Below are positions 1 to 11,500 of a stretch of 64,000 nucleotides of DNA, piece after piece. The DNA is taken from positions 13,251,001-13,315,000 of the forward strand of contig NC_059478.1 of the NCBI RefSeq assembly GCF_018139145.2. The letters run 5' to 3'. The position numbers were made by a program, and so were the translations under genes. Within the stretch, counting starts at the first letter, position 1, and each line of letters opens with the position of its first letter. The notes beneath the pieces are model-generated. The model ran no database searches. It had not been told where the DNA came from and saw only the letters and a list, made by a program, of their open reading frames with translations. The DNA is from Gymnogyps californianus (Eukaryota; Chordata; Aves; Accipitriformes; Cathartidae).

Positions 1-2429
1 CTAATGCCAGGCTGCTCACAATTTCCACTCTTTGCACATATCCAGTCTTGGCACCACAATGCAGTAGTTTAACTGCGTTATTTCACCTGATTATTAGAAA
101 CTAGAAAATAAGGTAATTAAAGAGGTGATTCTTCCACGTTTCTCCTCTTTTCTTTTTTCTCTTGTGAAAGAAACTTGATATAGTTTAACTTTTTTCAAAT
201 AACTATTAGCTTTCCAGAAAAGTTATCAGAGGAGTAACAGTTCTACACTGTCTCTGCAGGCTTTATTGTGAAATATGTTTACACAGTGCTGAACTCTTCA
301 TCATTCATCAAAACTTTTTATAATTATATACATGTATTTTAAAATTTTTTATTTTAGGTATAATCATGAAAGCACAGATTTGAGGGAGGAATGTTAGCAT
401 TTCTGCTGAACAAAATCTTTCTAAACCCCAAATGAGTTCTTGAAGGATTTAAAGATTTGGATTATCAGAATACAAAAGGATGAAAGACAGGGTGACAAAT
501 ACTAAGGATAATAACAAAGAACTGCCATTTTAGCTTTTTAATCCAAGTCTGTTTTTAAGTACTTTTATACATCCTGCTGTGAAACAGATACCACTAGTGT
601 ATAATAATATGCATATTTAAAGAAAGACCCACAAACTATTGTTTTCCTATCTATTGAAACATTTAAAGGTGTCTGCATTTTTAAGTATTGGCATAAGAAT
701 TTTGAGCGAGCTGCTGTGACAGGAAGTTACGAAATAAACTGTAGCCTTGAAATGTGGTTTTGCATTGTATGGATGGATCCTTTAAATAAAGGTCTGATTC
801 CTTTGCAGAACAGGACCCTTTCTCTAGCTCTGAGCAGCAAGTTCAGATGGGCTGGTAGACATCATGGCATCCCAGTTGTCCTTTGCATATGTGTGCATGT
901 GCAGAACAGCTCTACACAGCAGTGAAGAGTGCTTTTTGGAAAGCATTCATTACTGAGTGTGCTGATCTAGTGATCTGCTCATGCAGTATATCTCTTGCAT
1001 TCAAGAAATGTTGGTCTACTACTTTTGTGCAAAGCACAGTCCAAGCGAGGATGCTTCCAGGAAGTATTGACCTGCAAAATATCTGTGAAGCTGATTTATC
1101 TGCACATGTGCAAGTCTGACAACTGAGACTTGTTCCATGTTCATACCTAATCTGTGCAGTCCATGTACATGTTTCCATATATCAACCTGTGGATAGAAGT
1201 AAAATGAGAGCATCAGCAATACCCAAATAATGCTCTGCTCATCTATTCCTTGTGAGAAGTTCAACACCAATTTAGAAATACAACTTGGGAGTAAGTTGTT
1301 ACTGAATGTACCATCAGAGTGCAGCAAAACATAGTCATAACTTCATTCAAAAAGCAAGTGAGAACTTCCTTTAATGGTAGCAAACATTTACTGTCTTGCA
1401 AGGAAAGTGCAAGTTGAGGAGTGATGTTTGTTAATGAGAATTGCCTATAGACTGAAAGAATGTCCAAAATTCATTTCTATGAATAGTCATTGTGTAACAA
1501 CCCTCTCTGGTTTTTGCTCCATTTCTGGCCTCTCAAATCACAGTACAGAGTAGGTCCTGGCTACTGCTTTACATTATTGATTGATCTTTGTACCTTCCTG
1601 TAAATATAAATATTATTTGGGGAGACTGGTATCATGCACAGGCATGTGGCAAAGTTGCCAAGCCACTGATTTTTTTTTTGTTGTTTTTAACTTGAAAATC
1701 ACTGCTTCAGAAGTGAAATCTAGCTTTACTTGTAAGCAATCTCCAGTGATGTTTTTATTTTGTCTCAAAAGATGATGAATCCTTTAACTGTATTTTAGTG
1801 GATAACAGCACAATCCATGTCGTATACTCCTACTCCCTACATTATCTTTGTATATTCACTCTGTAGCTCTAAATTTAAAAATTACTGTAGGAGAGCTGAC
1901 ACCAATGCTGTGAGAGTGTTGTGTAGTAATTGCATAGTGTTCTAGAAACTCCCATGTGAGGCCTGCAAATGAGGAGGGCAGAGCTCTGTTTTGGTGGCAA
2001 AATATGGTCCCAAGTGGGGCTTTCTGCAGTGGAAAACTCTTGTGCACTTCATGTATAGGTAAATTATACTAATCAGTTTGTGAAGCCAAGATTTCTATGT
2101 TGGGCTCATTATCTAAAAACAAATGAGCAGAAAACAAGTAAGTGTATTCTGATTAACTGTGTGCCCTTCAGTATATGCTCTATATTCCTTTGATTTGAAA
2201 AGCTTTGGGGTAGTTGTGTTTCCACTCCCAAGTGAGCAGCAGACATCCTGGTGTTTGTTATGTTAGTGTTTATATTTTCTTTCTATTTTTAGTTTGGACA
2301 GTGCATGTCAGTCCTCCTTCATTAGTTCCATAGCTTTCTCTAACTAAAGATAAGAATAAAACCAATGTTTGTTATCAGCATCTAATAAAAAGATGAGTGA
2401 GATTTAGTATCTCTCATGTATGCATATAT
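1..2429. other. Unique AT-rich sequence, no gene seen
   Basis: I see no coding region, RNA gene or recognisable repeat in this stretch. The open frames near 716-1327 on both strands are short, overlap one another and have no family resemblance. There is a short T run near 1671-1679. Nothing else stands out. Confidence 0.55.
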
Positions 2430-3057
2430 GCAGGCTGGATAAATGGGCTGACATGAACCTTGTGAAGTTCAACAAGAAGTGCAAAGTCCTGCACCTGGAA
2501 AAGAACAATCCCATGCACCAGCACTTGCTGGGGACCATGCAACTGGAAAGCAGCTTGGCAGAAAAGGATGTGGGGGTCCTGGTAGACATCAAGTTGAACA
2601 TGAGCCAGCAATGTGCACTTGCTGCAAAGGAGGTGAATGGTATCCTGGGCTGCATTATGCAAAGCGTTACCAGCAGGTCAAGAGAGGTGATCCTTCCCCT
2701 CTACTCAGCCCTGGTGAGGCTGCAACTGGAACACTGTGTCCAGCTCTGGACTCTTCAGTACAAGAGAGATATGGACATACTGGAGAGTCCAGCGAAGGGC
2801 CACAAAGATGATTAAGGGACTGGAGCACCTCACATATAAGGAAGGGCTGATAAGAGCCCTGATAAGACTGTTGAGCCTAGAGAAGAGAAGGCTCAGGGGG
2901 GATCTTATTGATGTATATAAATACCTGAAGGGAGGGTGTAAAGAAGATGGAGCCGGGCTCTTTTCAGTGGTGCCCAGTGACAGGACCAGAGGCAATGGGC
3001 ACAGACTGAAACATGGTAGGTTCCATCTGAACATCAGGAAACACTCTTTTCACTTTG
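2430..3057 (+). repeat. CR1 LINE fragment, C-terminal part of ORF2, frameshifted
   Basis: CR1 is a non-LTR retrotransposon; its ORF2 encodes an endonuclease and reverse transcriptase. This piece covers the C-terminal reverse-transcriptase and following region. Reading plus frame 2 from about 2432 gives the CR1 phrases [35 protein letters not shown] and a degraded LEHCVQLW. The frame then shifts: from about 2788 the homologous sequence continues in plus frame 3 with [30 protein letters not shown] and [12 protein letters not shown]. The shift lies near 2781-2790, where the usual GAGAGAGTCC of CR1 reads GAGAGTCC, consistent with loss of two bases. Homology fades after about 3055, so the last part of ORF2 and the 3' UTR with its terminal repeats are missing. 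The 5' side is also truncated. It is a dead copy; open frames on the minus strand here are shadows. The family assignment is secure from memory of CR1; the subfamily is not determined. Confidence 0.95.
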
Positions 3058-6000
3058 AGCAATGATTCCAAGTCCCTCAGGGGCAGTTATGCAAGTCTCA
3101 TTAGCTGTGAGCAATAATAAATGCTCTTAACACATGCTACTAAACTGGAAAAGCTGAAAAAAAATTCATGTGGAGTATTCATGCCTTCAGCTGACGAGTG
3201 ATTGCAGCTCCTTTATGTATATCTAAGTCAGATTTAGTTTAACTGAATTGATATGTTAGTTGCAGCACTGGTGGTTCTCCACAGAATGCAAGACCCTGAC
3301 AAAATATTTGGACACTTAGTCTGTGGTTCAAGCTGTTGTGATTAAACTGCTATAAGGAGTTCAACTGGCAGAAGTAGTTAACATTGACTCTAATAAAGTA
3401 TATATGCTGCTGCAGCAGCACCTTCTTCTCTAGACCGTGTGTGTTGTGTTTCCAGTCACCTTGAATTCCAGGGTGTGCTGTCTGACAGTTTAACTTGAAA
3501 CAGCTCAAAATAATCTAGAGGAGCCTAGAAATTGCAAAAGAGACAAAATTTGTAAACAAATTGCAGAAGAGATTTAGGAGCCAAACTCTATAATGAGCTT
3601 GAACCCATGAGGAAATCCCTATGTTACTTCTCATCCCAGTTATCCTCTGTTTGCCAAGAACTACAACCAAGCCTTTCTTAATTTAGGTATATTTCTTAGA
3701 TGGAAAGATCTACAGGGAAAAATATGGTAGTAGTTTCAAGGCTCATCAGCTTTCTAGCTGGTCTGAAGAGTCATGGAGATGGTTTACTTAAAACTTTGCG
3801 TGGGGCAGGGGGTAGTAGGTTTCAAGTTAGCCATGAGTATCTTTAGTTCTACTAATAATACAAAGCAAACCTGAAAGTACCCATTAGTTGCTATTTTTGG
3901 TTCAATGTATTCACCCTTAGGATGCATTCAATCAAGGAAGATTTTACAACTCTCAGTAAAATTATACCACTTGGATATTTATTTTCTTAGAAGGATTTCT
4001 GTTGGTTTTAACTTAAATTTTGGAGGGAAACAGTGCATTATTAGAGCTTTACATTATGCCTAATTAAATATTTATGTTAAAGTTACAGTTTGTATACCTG
4101 TATAAAAATAACAAATGAAAACAGCCTTCCTCTGGCTTAGTAAAAACTTATCTACGAAGTGAGCATCCGGGGGGCGGGGGGAGTGGAGGCAAGCTGCAAC
4201 TTCATCTGCTAAATAGGACTTTTGCAATTATCACTTGATGGTAGGACTAAAAAGGGGTAAACAATAGGACTTCTGCCATTAGTGTAGGCTTGTATTGTCC
4301 TGGCAGAGCAGCGTCCCAGGAAACAGAGTGAGATAAGAAAATGTGTAAAAACGAACTCCCATGTGGCCCAGGCTGAGCAGGAAGAGATGTTCCTCACTGG
4401 CTCTGCTTAAGGACAGCTGAAGCTGTCAAACCTTTAACCCCGGGGGATGTGGAAAGGAGGAGTGTAGCACCAGAGAATGAGGTAGATGCTAGGAAGTTTT
4501 TTGAATAAGTTATCTGTATTAGTAATGAGACTTTTTAATATTCATATTGGCAATGAGGTTAGATTCCTGTAACGAGACTGTAGTTTGGACTATTGGACTG
4601 ATAAAACACTATTGAACTACCTGTCTGTTCTTGGCTCTACTTAAGCAATGCGTTGCCTGTTGCATGGTATGTGCAAGAGGTATGCGATCACATATCAAGA
4701 AAAGTTGTTCCTGACTTGCACTCAGTGAAGCTTAGTATTTGTGACTAAATTTTGCAGCATTTCCAAAGGTATGTGGAATAGCTAGTCCATACTTGAAAGG
4801 TCACTATGCCCTGTTGTCATGTGTATTTTTAAATTGAAAAAGTAACTTTCTGTTTACAGTGCCTTTCCATTTAGATTGGAAAATAAAAACTGATATCCCA
4901 TTTGTTTGATTTATTGTAAAAAATACTGTGAGCTGTATTTTTTGTAGGTAATTTACAGCAGTCGTTTTGTATCAATGAGTATTTTTCATGTTAGAAATTG
5001 TTAGTTTGTCTTTACGTTTGTAACAGATTACAGCTTTGTTTCTTACTCGGTAGGAATATATGTAACGCTGCAAGTAACAAATGTATTGTTTAGCCATGTT
5101 GCAAACTTTTAACACTTCAAGCCATGTTTTAAGCTTTCAGTGGGAATTAATCCCCCTTTTCCCACTAGTGTGAACAAAGAAAAGTTAAGCACATCTGTGT
5201 AAGAAATTGAATGAGCAAATATTTAGGTCCTGATTCAATATGACACCAAAATATGTGCCGGTTTGTAAGACTGCAATGGCAACATTCACTTTGTGAAATT
5301 ATGATAATGTGATGTATTAAACTTGCATGAATTGGTGTTTAGCTAAACATATAGCACTATTAAAGAAGACTTAGAAACTAAGTATTCAAGCACTGCATTA
5401 GCATCAACTGGACTACTTGTAAGATATTACATGTATTAATAGATTGCTGAGAGCAGACTTAAATTAATGTTTGTAAAGCTCATTATTACAAAAATGAATT
5501 GAGGTTTTGTTGCTCCTTATTTCTACTTGTCGTTCTCATCTGAGCAGCACCTTCCAGTCATGGCTTCCGGTATAGTTTTCAAATGACAGCAAAACAGTGG
5601 CAATCTCTTACACTACTTTAACCTTTACAGTGTATTTGTTTGGAGAAGGCAGGCATTCCATTTCTCTGTTGCTCACAGAATATTAAGGTTACAGACAGAG
5701 GAAATAAAAGGAATGGCCAACAACTAAAATTTGAAAATTTTGAAAAGGTCACAGTAGTGTGGTTTAGGACTGTCTGTATGTCTTCATTTCAGCAGATGAC
5801 AACTGACCAAATACTAATAAACTACAAGCTATATATATTTTTAAATATCAATACAAAAAGTGTTTCAACAATCAGTTAAAATGACACTGTTTTTCTGTTA
5901 GGTTTTCAGTTGTCAATACCCAGGAGTGATTAAATTTAATAAAGGCATTTTGATTTCTTTATTGCTATAGGGTTTATTGCTACTTTGTTCTCTTGGACAT

Positions 6001-8340
6001 GCATGTTTTTATATGGCAAGTATGGTATTGTAGCAAAGACTTTTGGGGATTCCTCTTAATATGCATGGAGTTTCATTTAGTAGAAAGCAGAGTGGAATTA
6101 TATCTTTTGTTTACAAAGCATTGATTCTCAGAACAGCAAATCATCAGCAGGTCACTTGTCCATTCAAATACTGTACTTCAGTTAGGCACATTGACCCATA
6201 TGAAATAAGCATTTGGTGTAGACATTCAAATGAGCAATGTTTTCAGAGAAAAAAATAAAGAACAGATTGCCGTAAAATCGATGGAAGATGAAACCTCCCT
6301 GAAGAGATCCCTCTGCAGCAAGCTAGGGTCAGTTATATCTAATGGATACCTAAAAACCTCAAAGGCTGTGGATGCTGTAATCTCACTAGACAATCTGATC
6401 ACAATGTTTTTGCTTTGATAACTAATATAAGTCTCTTGCAACATTGGAATATTTCCTGTTCTGTGCATGGTGGTCTGTGAAAACAATTTATTTCCTTCAT
6501 CTTGGCAGTTAACTTTTGTCTTGTTTCCCCATGGTCTTCTCTCCTCCAGGTGAAATCTGTCCTGGACCTGTATACATTTGTTTTCTAATGATTAAAGTGT
6601 GATCCCACTAAAGTTTAGCATCTGAAGCTTTGAAGTCTAGTGTTAAAGTCTGTCTTCCAGCCTTCTTGTCTTTTTAGCAGAAAGAAATACATGCCTTCAG
6701 GAGGCAGTTTGTTGCATTTCTCCGGGGTTGCTGTCTCTCTTCATTGGCTGCAGAGGTGGACTAAACTAGGAGCAACTTAGTTCTCAGACCTTTTGGGATG
6801 ATCATATCGTATGAGAGGAATTCCTATAATGTAGCTGGATGTGTATGGAGGTGGTGTAATAGGAAAGAAAGGAAGATGCTATTATGGACACCTTAAAGCT
6901 AATGGGCATAGAACACATTTGTAGACCCTTTTTTTTTTTTTATTGCTCTAGATTCTTTTAAACCTGGTAGCCTGAAACAATTGTTAATTAGTGAATGTTA
7001 CTCCTTTAGATGTCCCTCCTCTGAAAGACCCAGGAAGCATAATATGCTGTAATTAGTTCTATGCCACTTAATCGGTTTACAGCACAGCATATCTTGGGAA
7101 AGGGTTTATTGCTCCCTTCCATTTAGCAAAGCAGTCCTCTGACAATGTGAAGGTCTCTGATGCATGAAGAATTAATACATTCTTCCCAATGAACTGTATC
7201 CAGCCCTGCTAAACTGCTGACTTTATTTTGGATGCATGACCTTTTACCTTCTTCAGTGTCTGTTCACTTCTGTGTTGAGTTGAAATGAGAACAAAGCCCT
7301 AATAAGAGAAGGTCATTAAATGCAGATGGTCTTCTATTTTAATACAAACATCTGAGACAATAACCCAGCTCTTACCGAGGAAAATTGTGTTGTCAGGGAA
7401 GAGGTTACCTTGGCAACAAGGTCACCTGGCAGGGCCTGCGGTGTGAGGAGAGTGATGGGGCAGCACGTGATGGGAAAGCCTCAAAGATGATGAAAGAGCA
7501 GGAGGTCAATCCCTCACACTTCTCAGTGACTTCCATCAGCTCAAGGTGAGTTACTCTAGGAGTTTCATAAACCTGGCTTTCTGAATACAAATGGTCTGTG
7601 TGAATTGCCAAGGGCATGGAGGACCAGAGGAAAGGACTTTACATTCAGGAAATTGTTGTCATCAAAGGCTTTATTTTTTTGTGTGCTTTTTTTTTTTTTT
7701 TTAAGAGGGAAGAGTAGAAGTTCTTTGTGAAGATCATCTGTGGCTACTTGCTCATAGCTATTTTTCCCAAAGAACTGAACTGTATGCTCCTGGAGAAGGA
7801 TCATGTACTTTAGATGTGGAGAAGGGAGACTCAGGATGCAGCCCAGGGTGCTGGGAACAGATGAACTGATAGTAGGCTCCAGTTCATAGCTGTCAGTGCT
7901 AGACAGGTGTCCTTTAGGATGGTGTCTAGCAACCCTAAGATGAGTTAGAGCATAGGTGCTTGACAGCGAGCTCACGACAAGCCAACAGTGTGCTTGATCA
8001 ATTTATCAAATTCTTACAGAAGCTTTTGAAGCTAGAGGAAACCTGAATGCTCTTGAGGTTGGTCTGGCACTCAGTATGCTAGATGGGCCCTAAGGCAAAG
8101 AAATGCAAAGGCTGTGGAGAAGTTGCTAAGTACAGCTGGCAGACCTAGTGATTCTTAGTCCTTACAGGATGTATAAGAGAGAAAGATATAGAAGAGATAC
8201 AGACCAGAGTGGAGTGTTTAAAGGTATACGAGAAAACAAAAATGAAGGGGATAAATCCTTTCTGAGGAACAAAGGAGAAAAGCAAAAAAGGAAAAGGTAT
8301 GGAAGATAAAGCATGTGGTTTGGAAACAGCAATTTGCACT
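3058..8340. other. Unique AT-rich sequence, no gene seen
   Basis: No coding region or RNA gene can be supported. Small items inside are a G-rich tract at 4169-4190, a T13 run at 6929-6941 and a T16 run at 7687-7702. The stretch 4860-5400 is especially AT-rich and repeat-free, with many TTTGTA/ATTTA-like words. It could be 3' UTR-like or simply intronic; nothing in it decides this. The 136-codon minus-strand frame at 7565-7975 includes a lysine run that is only the complement of the T16 run, so I do not treat it as a gene. Confidence 0.5.
4169..4190 (+). repeat. G-rich tract (G6 C G6 core)
   Basis: Two runs of six G separated by one C (4169-4174 and 4176-4181) are followed by AGTGGAGG in an otherwise AT-rich setting. 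It does not form a canonical four-run G3 quadruplex without zero-length loops, although a two-tetrad or bulged structure is possible. The shared core GGGGGGCGGG recurs at 29424-29433 and, on the other strand, at 37801-37815. Confidence 0.8.
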
Positions 8341-8343
8341 CTT

Positions 8344-8378
8344 CCATCTTTCTCTTTTTTCCATCTTTCTCTTTTTTT
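8344..8378 (+). repeat. Tandem duplication of a 17-base pyrimidine-rich unit
   Basis: The unit CCATCTTTCTCTTTTTT at 8344-8360 is followed immediately by a second copy at 8361-8378 with one extra T. This looks like a recent replication-slippage duplication. No coding or regulatory role is evident. Confidence 0.9.
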
Positions 8379-8394
8379 CTATACTGCGAGAAAA

Positions 8395-8560
8395 ATAGGG
8401 AAATTAAAAGGCAACCTCAAAGCAGATAAATACAGCACTGTAATTAGCAGGTGGATCTTAATCACTCCTTATGTTTATCTCTTATCTGCTTTTATTTTCT
8501 TCACCAAGCCATTAGGTTTGTCGATTGCTGGGCCCTGTAAGACATTCACTGCACTGCCAT
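8395..8560. promoter_or_regulatory. Candidate non-coding regulatory stretch (weak)
   Basis: This short repeat-free block packs several transcription-factor-type words: a homeodomain-like TAATTAG at 8441-8447, an adjoining E-box CAGGTG at 8448-8453, CTTAATCA, and two GATA-type TTATCT sites at 8475-8480 and 8482-8487. The density and the lack of low-complexity sequence give it the look of a conserved non-coding element. This is an impression; I have no alignment, and such words are common in AT-rich DNA. Confidence 0.2.
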
Positions 8561-11500
8561 CCTTAAGGCACTTTTCTCTTGGTTCAGGATTTTCAGTGAG
8601 GTAGAGTTGTTGTGTTCCCTCTCTTCATAATTAGTATGCCTGCTAACCATGTCTGCAGTCTAAATTGCTCAGTTGGAAGCAAATGAGACAATGTAGTGAT
8701 GTTATTCTGTATTCAGTGCTCATGTCTGGGTCTGTGTTTTTCAGTCAAAGAATTGCCAGCTTTTTCCATTTCCAAAGCAACATTCTGCAAATGTGTAAAT
8801 GACACCACCTCCTCTCTCATGTTGTGCAAGACTGTACGTCTAACTGCAGTGAAGAGAGAATTGAACTTGTGACTTTGTTAGTGAGGAAATGATGTTCTTG
8901 ATACTTTTCTCAGTCCTCCTCACCCCTCACCTCAGGCAAAACTAACCTCCTCCTCCACAATCCTGTTGTTAAATGGAGATACAGCAGAAAGACACAGTCA
9001 GCGCTGATAACAGGAAAAGCAAACACAGTTTAGGAGCTGCTAAGTTATTCTAGACTGCTCTTAATTTTTAAGGTCTACTTCTCTTTTGTGCTGGAATTAG
9101 TGATGTAGCTAAAAAATCTCCTCCCAAGATCTACTTATTCTTAACCAGTGCCGTGAATATTTCTTTTTCAAGGGTGTGGGAAGGTAATGGTCATATCTGC
9201 AGAATTGACCTCAAATGTGTTTGAAACTATTTTCACCCCCATGCTTATAATTTTGCTACATTTTAAAGGAATTGTGATATTACCAAATTGACATTGGTTG
9301 ATGTTCACTGAGGATGGTTTTACCCGTTCACGTCCAAAGATGCATGTATTTTCTTGTATTTTCCCCAGGTTTGTTTACTGAAAAATGTAGCTGAAGATTC
9401 AACTGTACTTGCTATGTGCACAAATAGGATAGGAGTTCAAGTTACTGTATGTGCACTGCTGAGTTCATTGATCAACTAGAAAACATTGAGAAATACTGTG
9501 TAATTCACAAAGAAAAAGTGAATGCTGGAAGCTCTAGAAAGGAAATTATTACTAAGGAAGTAGGAATTTAGGCTCAAGTTCTCAGAGTTTTCCTTTTGAG
9601 CTTTTACCTCACCTTTCCATCTGGTATGTTTGTACATGCCAGTCTGATAAGAGAGCTCAGGCTATAAGCATATTTAATAGAATGATGATAAGAAGGTACT
9701 CAAATTTAGGCCAGTCAGTTTAACAACTGTCAGTTAACTGAGCACTTTGTTGAAGACTCTGAGAAATTATAGGCAGAGGGCATAATCCAAGCTCTCAGAC
9801 ACACCTTGTCCTGTCATTTTCCACCCTGAGAATTCAAGGAACATTAGTAATCAAAGAAGCAGCAAGTACTATTCAAGTACCTGAAACTTGATTTCATCTA
9901 AGTAGTATCTCCTGCCTCAGTTTGTGTGAAGATGAAAGGTTCATGAATTGAAGAATTCAGTCTGAAGAAAGGTAAGTTGTGATTGCACTTGCAGCAGCGG
10001 GTGTACTCCAGTTAAAGAAATGACTGGCTCTTAAATGTGGGTGTAGAAGTAGGCTGCTCTTTCTCCAAATGAGCTGCCACTGTTATCCTGGTTATAAAGA
10101 TGGCAATCTCTTAAATGGTATTTAACAAAACTACTAAAGCAAGATAAGATAATTTATTACTATAATACTAATTGATATTTTAAAAAGCTGTAACTTCCTT
10201 GCTTAAGCACTTTTGTCAAATGCTAATTAAATACGTAGACATTCTATTGCAAATTTAATAAGTTAACAACATCTATTGCTTCTCCAGTTTTTGGTAATTT
10301 CTTGACTGTGTTCTCCAATATACTATTCATCCAGAGTACATAACTTTCTAATAATCAATTGCTATGCTCCGATGTAGTTAGACTAAACAAAGCATTGCAT
10401 CAGAGGTTTTGTGTAAGTGCCCAAACCATATGACTCACAGTAAGACTGATAGGCAAATCTGACTGTGAAGTTGCCACCCTAATCGCAGTCATCGATAGCA
10501 TACTCAGTTATGCACCACCTACCGCAGGATGCCTGGTAATAAATCTAAAATTGCAGTAAGTTTTTAATTTGGGCAAGAAAGAGTAATATCATCTCAAAGT
10601 ACAAGTATTTAAAAAGGCCCAGTGTCTCACCTGTAGCTCACTTTTCTTTGAAGCTTCTTGCATAGGACCCATCTAGAGTGCTAATCAGAATGACTAATGG
10701 TCTTCCCATCCACATTACTGGTCCTAATTTGACTGTAACTCAGGCTTGAAGCATCCATACCACACTTAAGAATTCAGCGTATTTTACAGACAGCTAGCTC
10801 ATAGCTTGTGCTTCATCTGTCCAGCCATTTGAGTTGGTGAACTTGAGTCTACGCTGACGTGGTGTGTGTGCTACAGCGCTGCTTTTCTAAGTAGCTCTGG
10901 TGCAGGTGGCTTCTTAACACTTGCTTTGGGGCTTGAACAGTGACATTGGGTGGCACATTTGGGAGTAGGATCAGGCATCTAGTTGCCTGATGGCAGTATC
11001 ATGCTTTTTTTAGGTGGTTAGGATCTCAGCTTTGCTGTAGGTACATGCATGTCTGTATGTACATGTATAACATGAAGGAGGTTTAAGAGAATGGTATCAT
11101 GAAGACAAAAGCAAATATGGGTTATTTTTAAGATAATGTTATCAAGATGAACATATTTCATTGTAATGCATTGGAAAAGTAAAAATCATATTACCTTGTA
11201 AAAGAATTTGTAACTCTCCTACGTGACCTTCTGTATGCTCAGCCTGAGTTGTTGCATGCCCATCTCTGAGCTTGTAAATAGCTGGTGAAACTGTTATGAA
11301 GGACCTAGTGCAGGAATGCCTGAGAGCTTGGTAATAAGCGTAAGCATTAATTTAAATAAAAATTATAACAACCAATTAAATGCTATCATTTATTATATAT
11401 TGGGATTTCTGGATATAGACTTTTTTACTAGTTTTAAAATTGAAAAAATTATGGCATTATTTAATAAAAAAATCTTTTAAAGAAGTTGATTGAAAACTTG

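Noticed and set aside
2420..3065. Plus-strand frames as a host gene
   Set aside because: They are two halves of a frameshifted CR1 ORF2 fragment, not a host protein.
7565..7975. 136-codon minus-strand frame
   Set aside because: Its lysine run is the complement of a T16 homopolymer; no recognisable protein.
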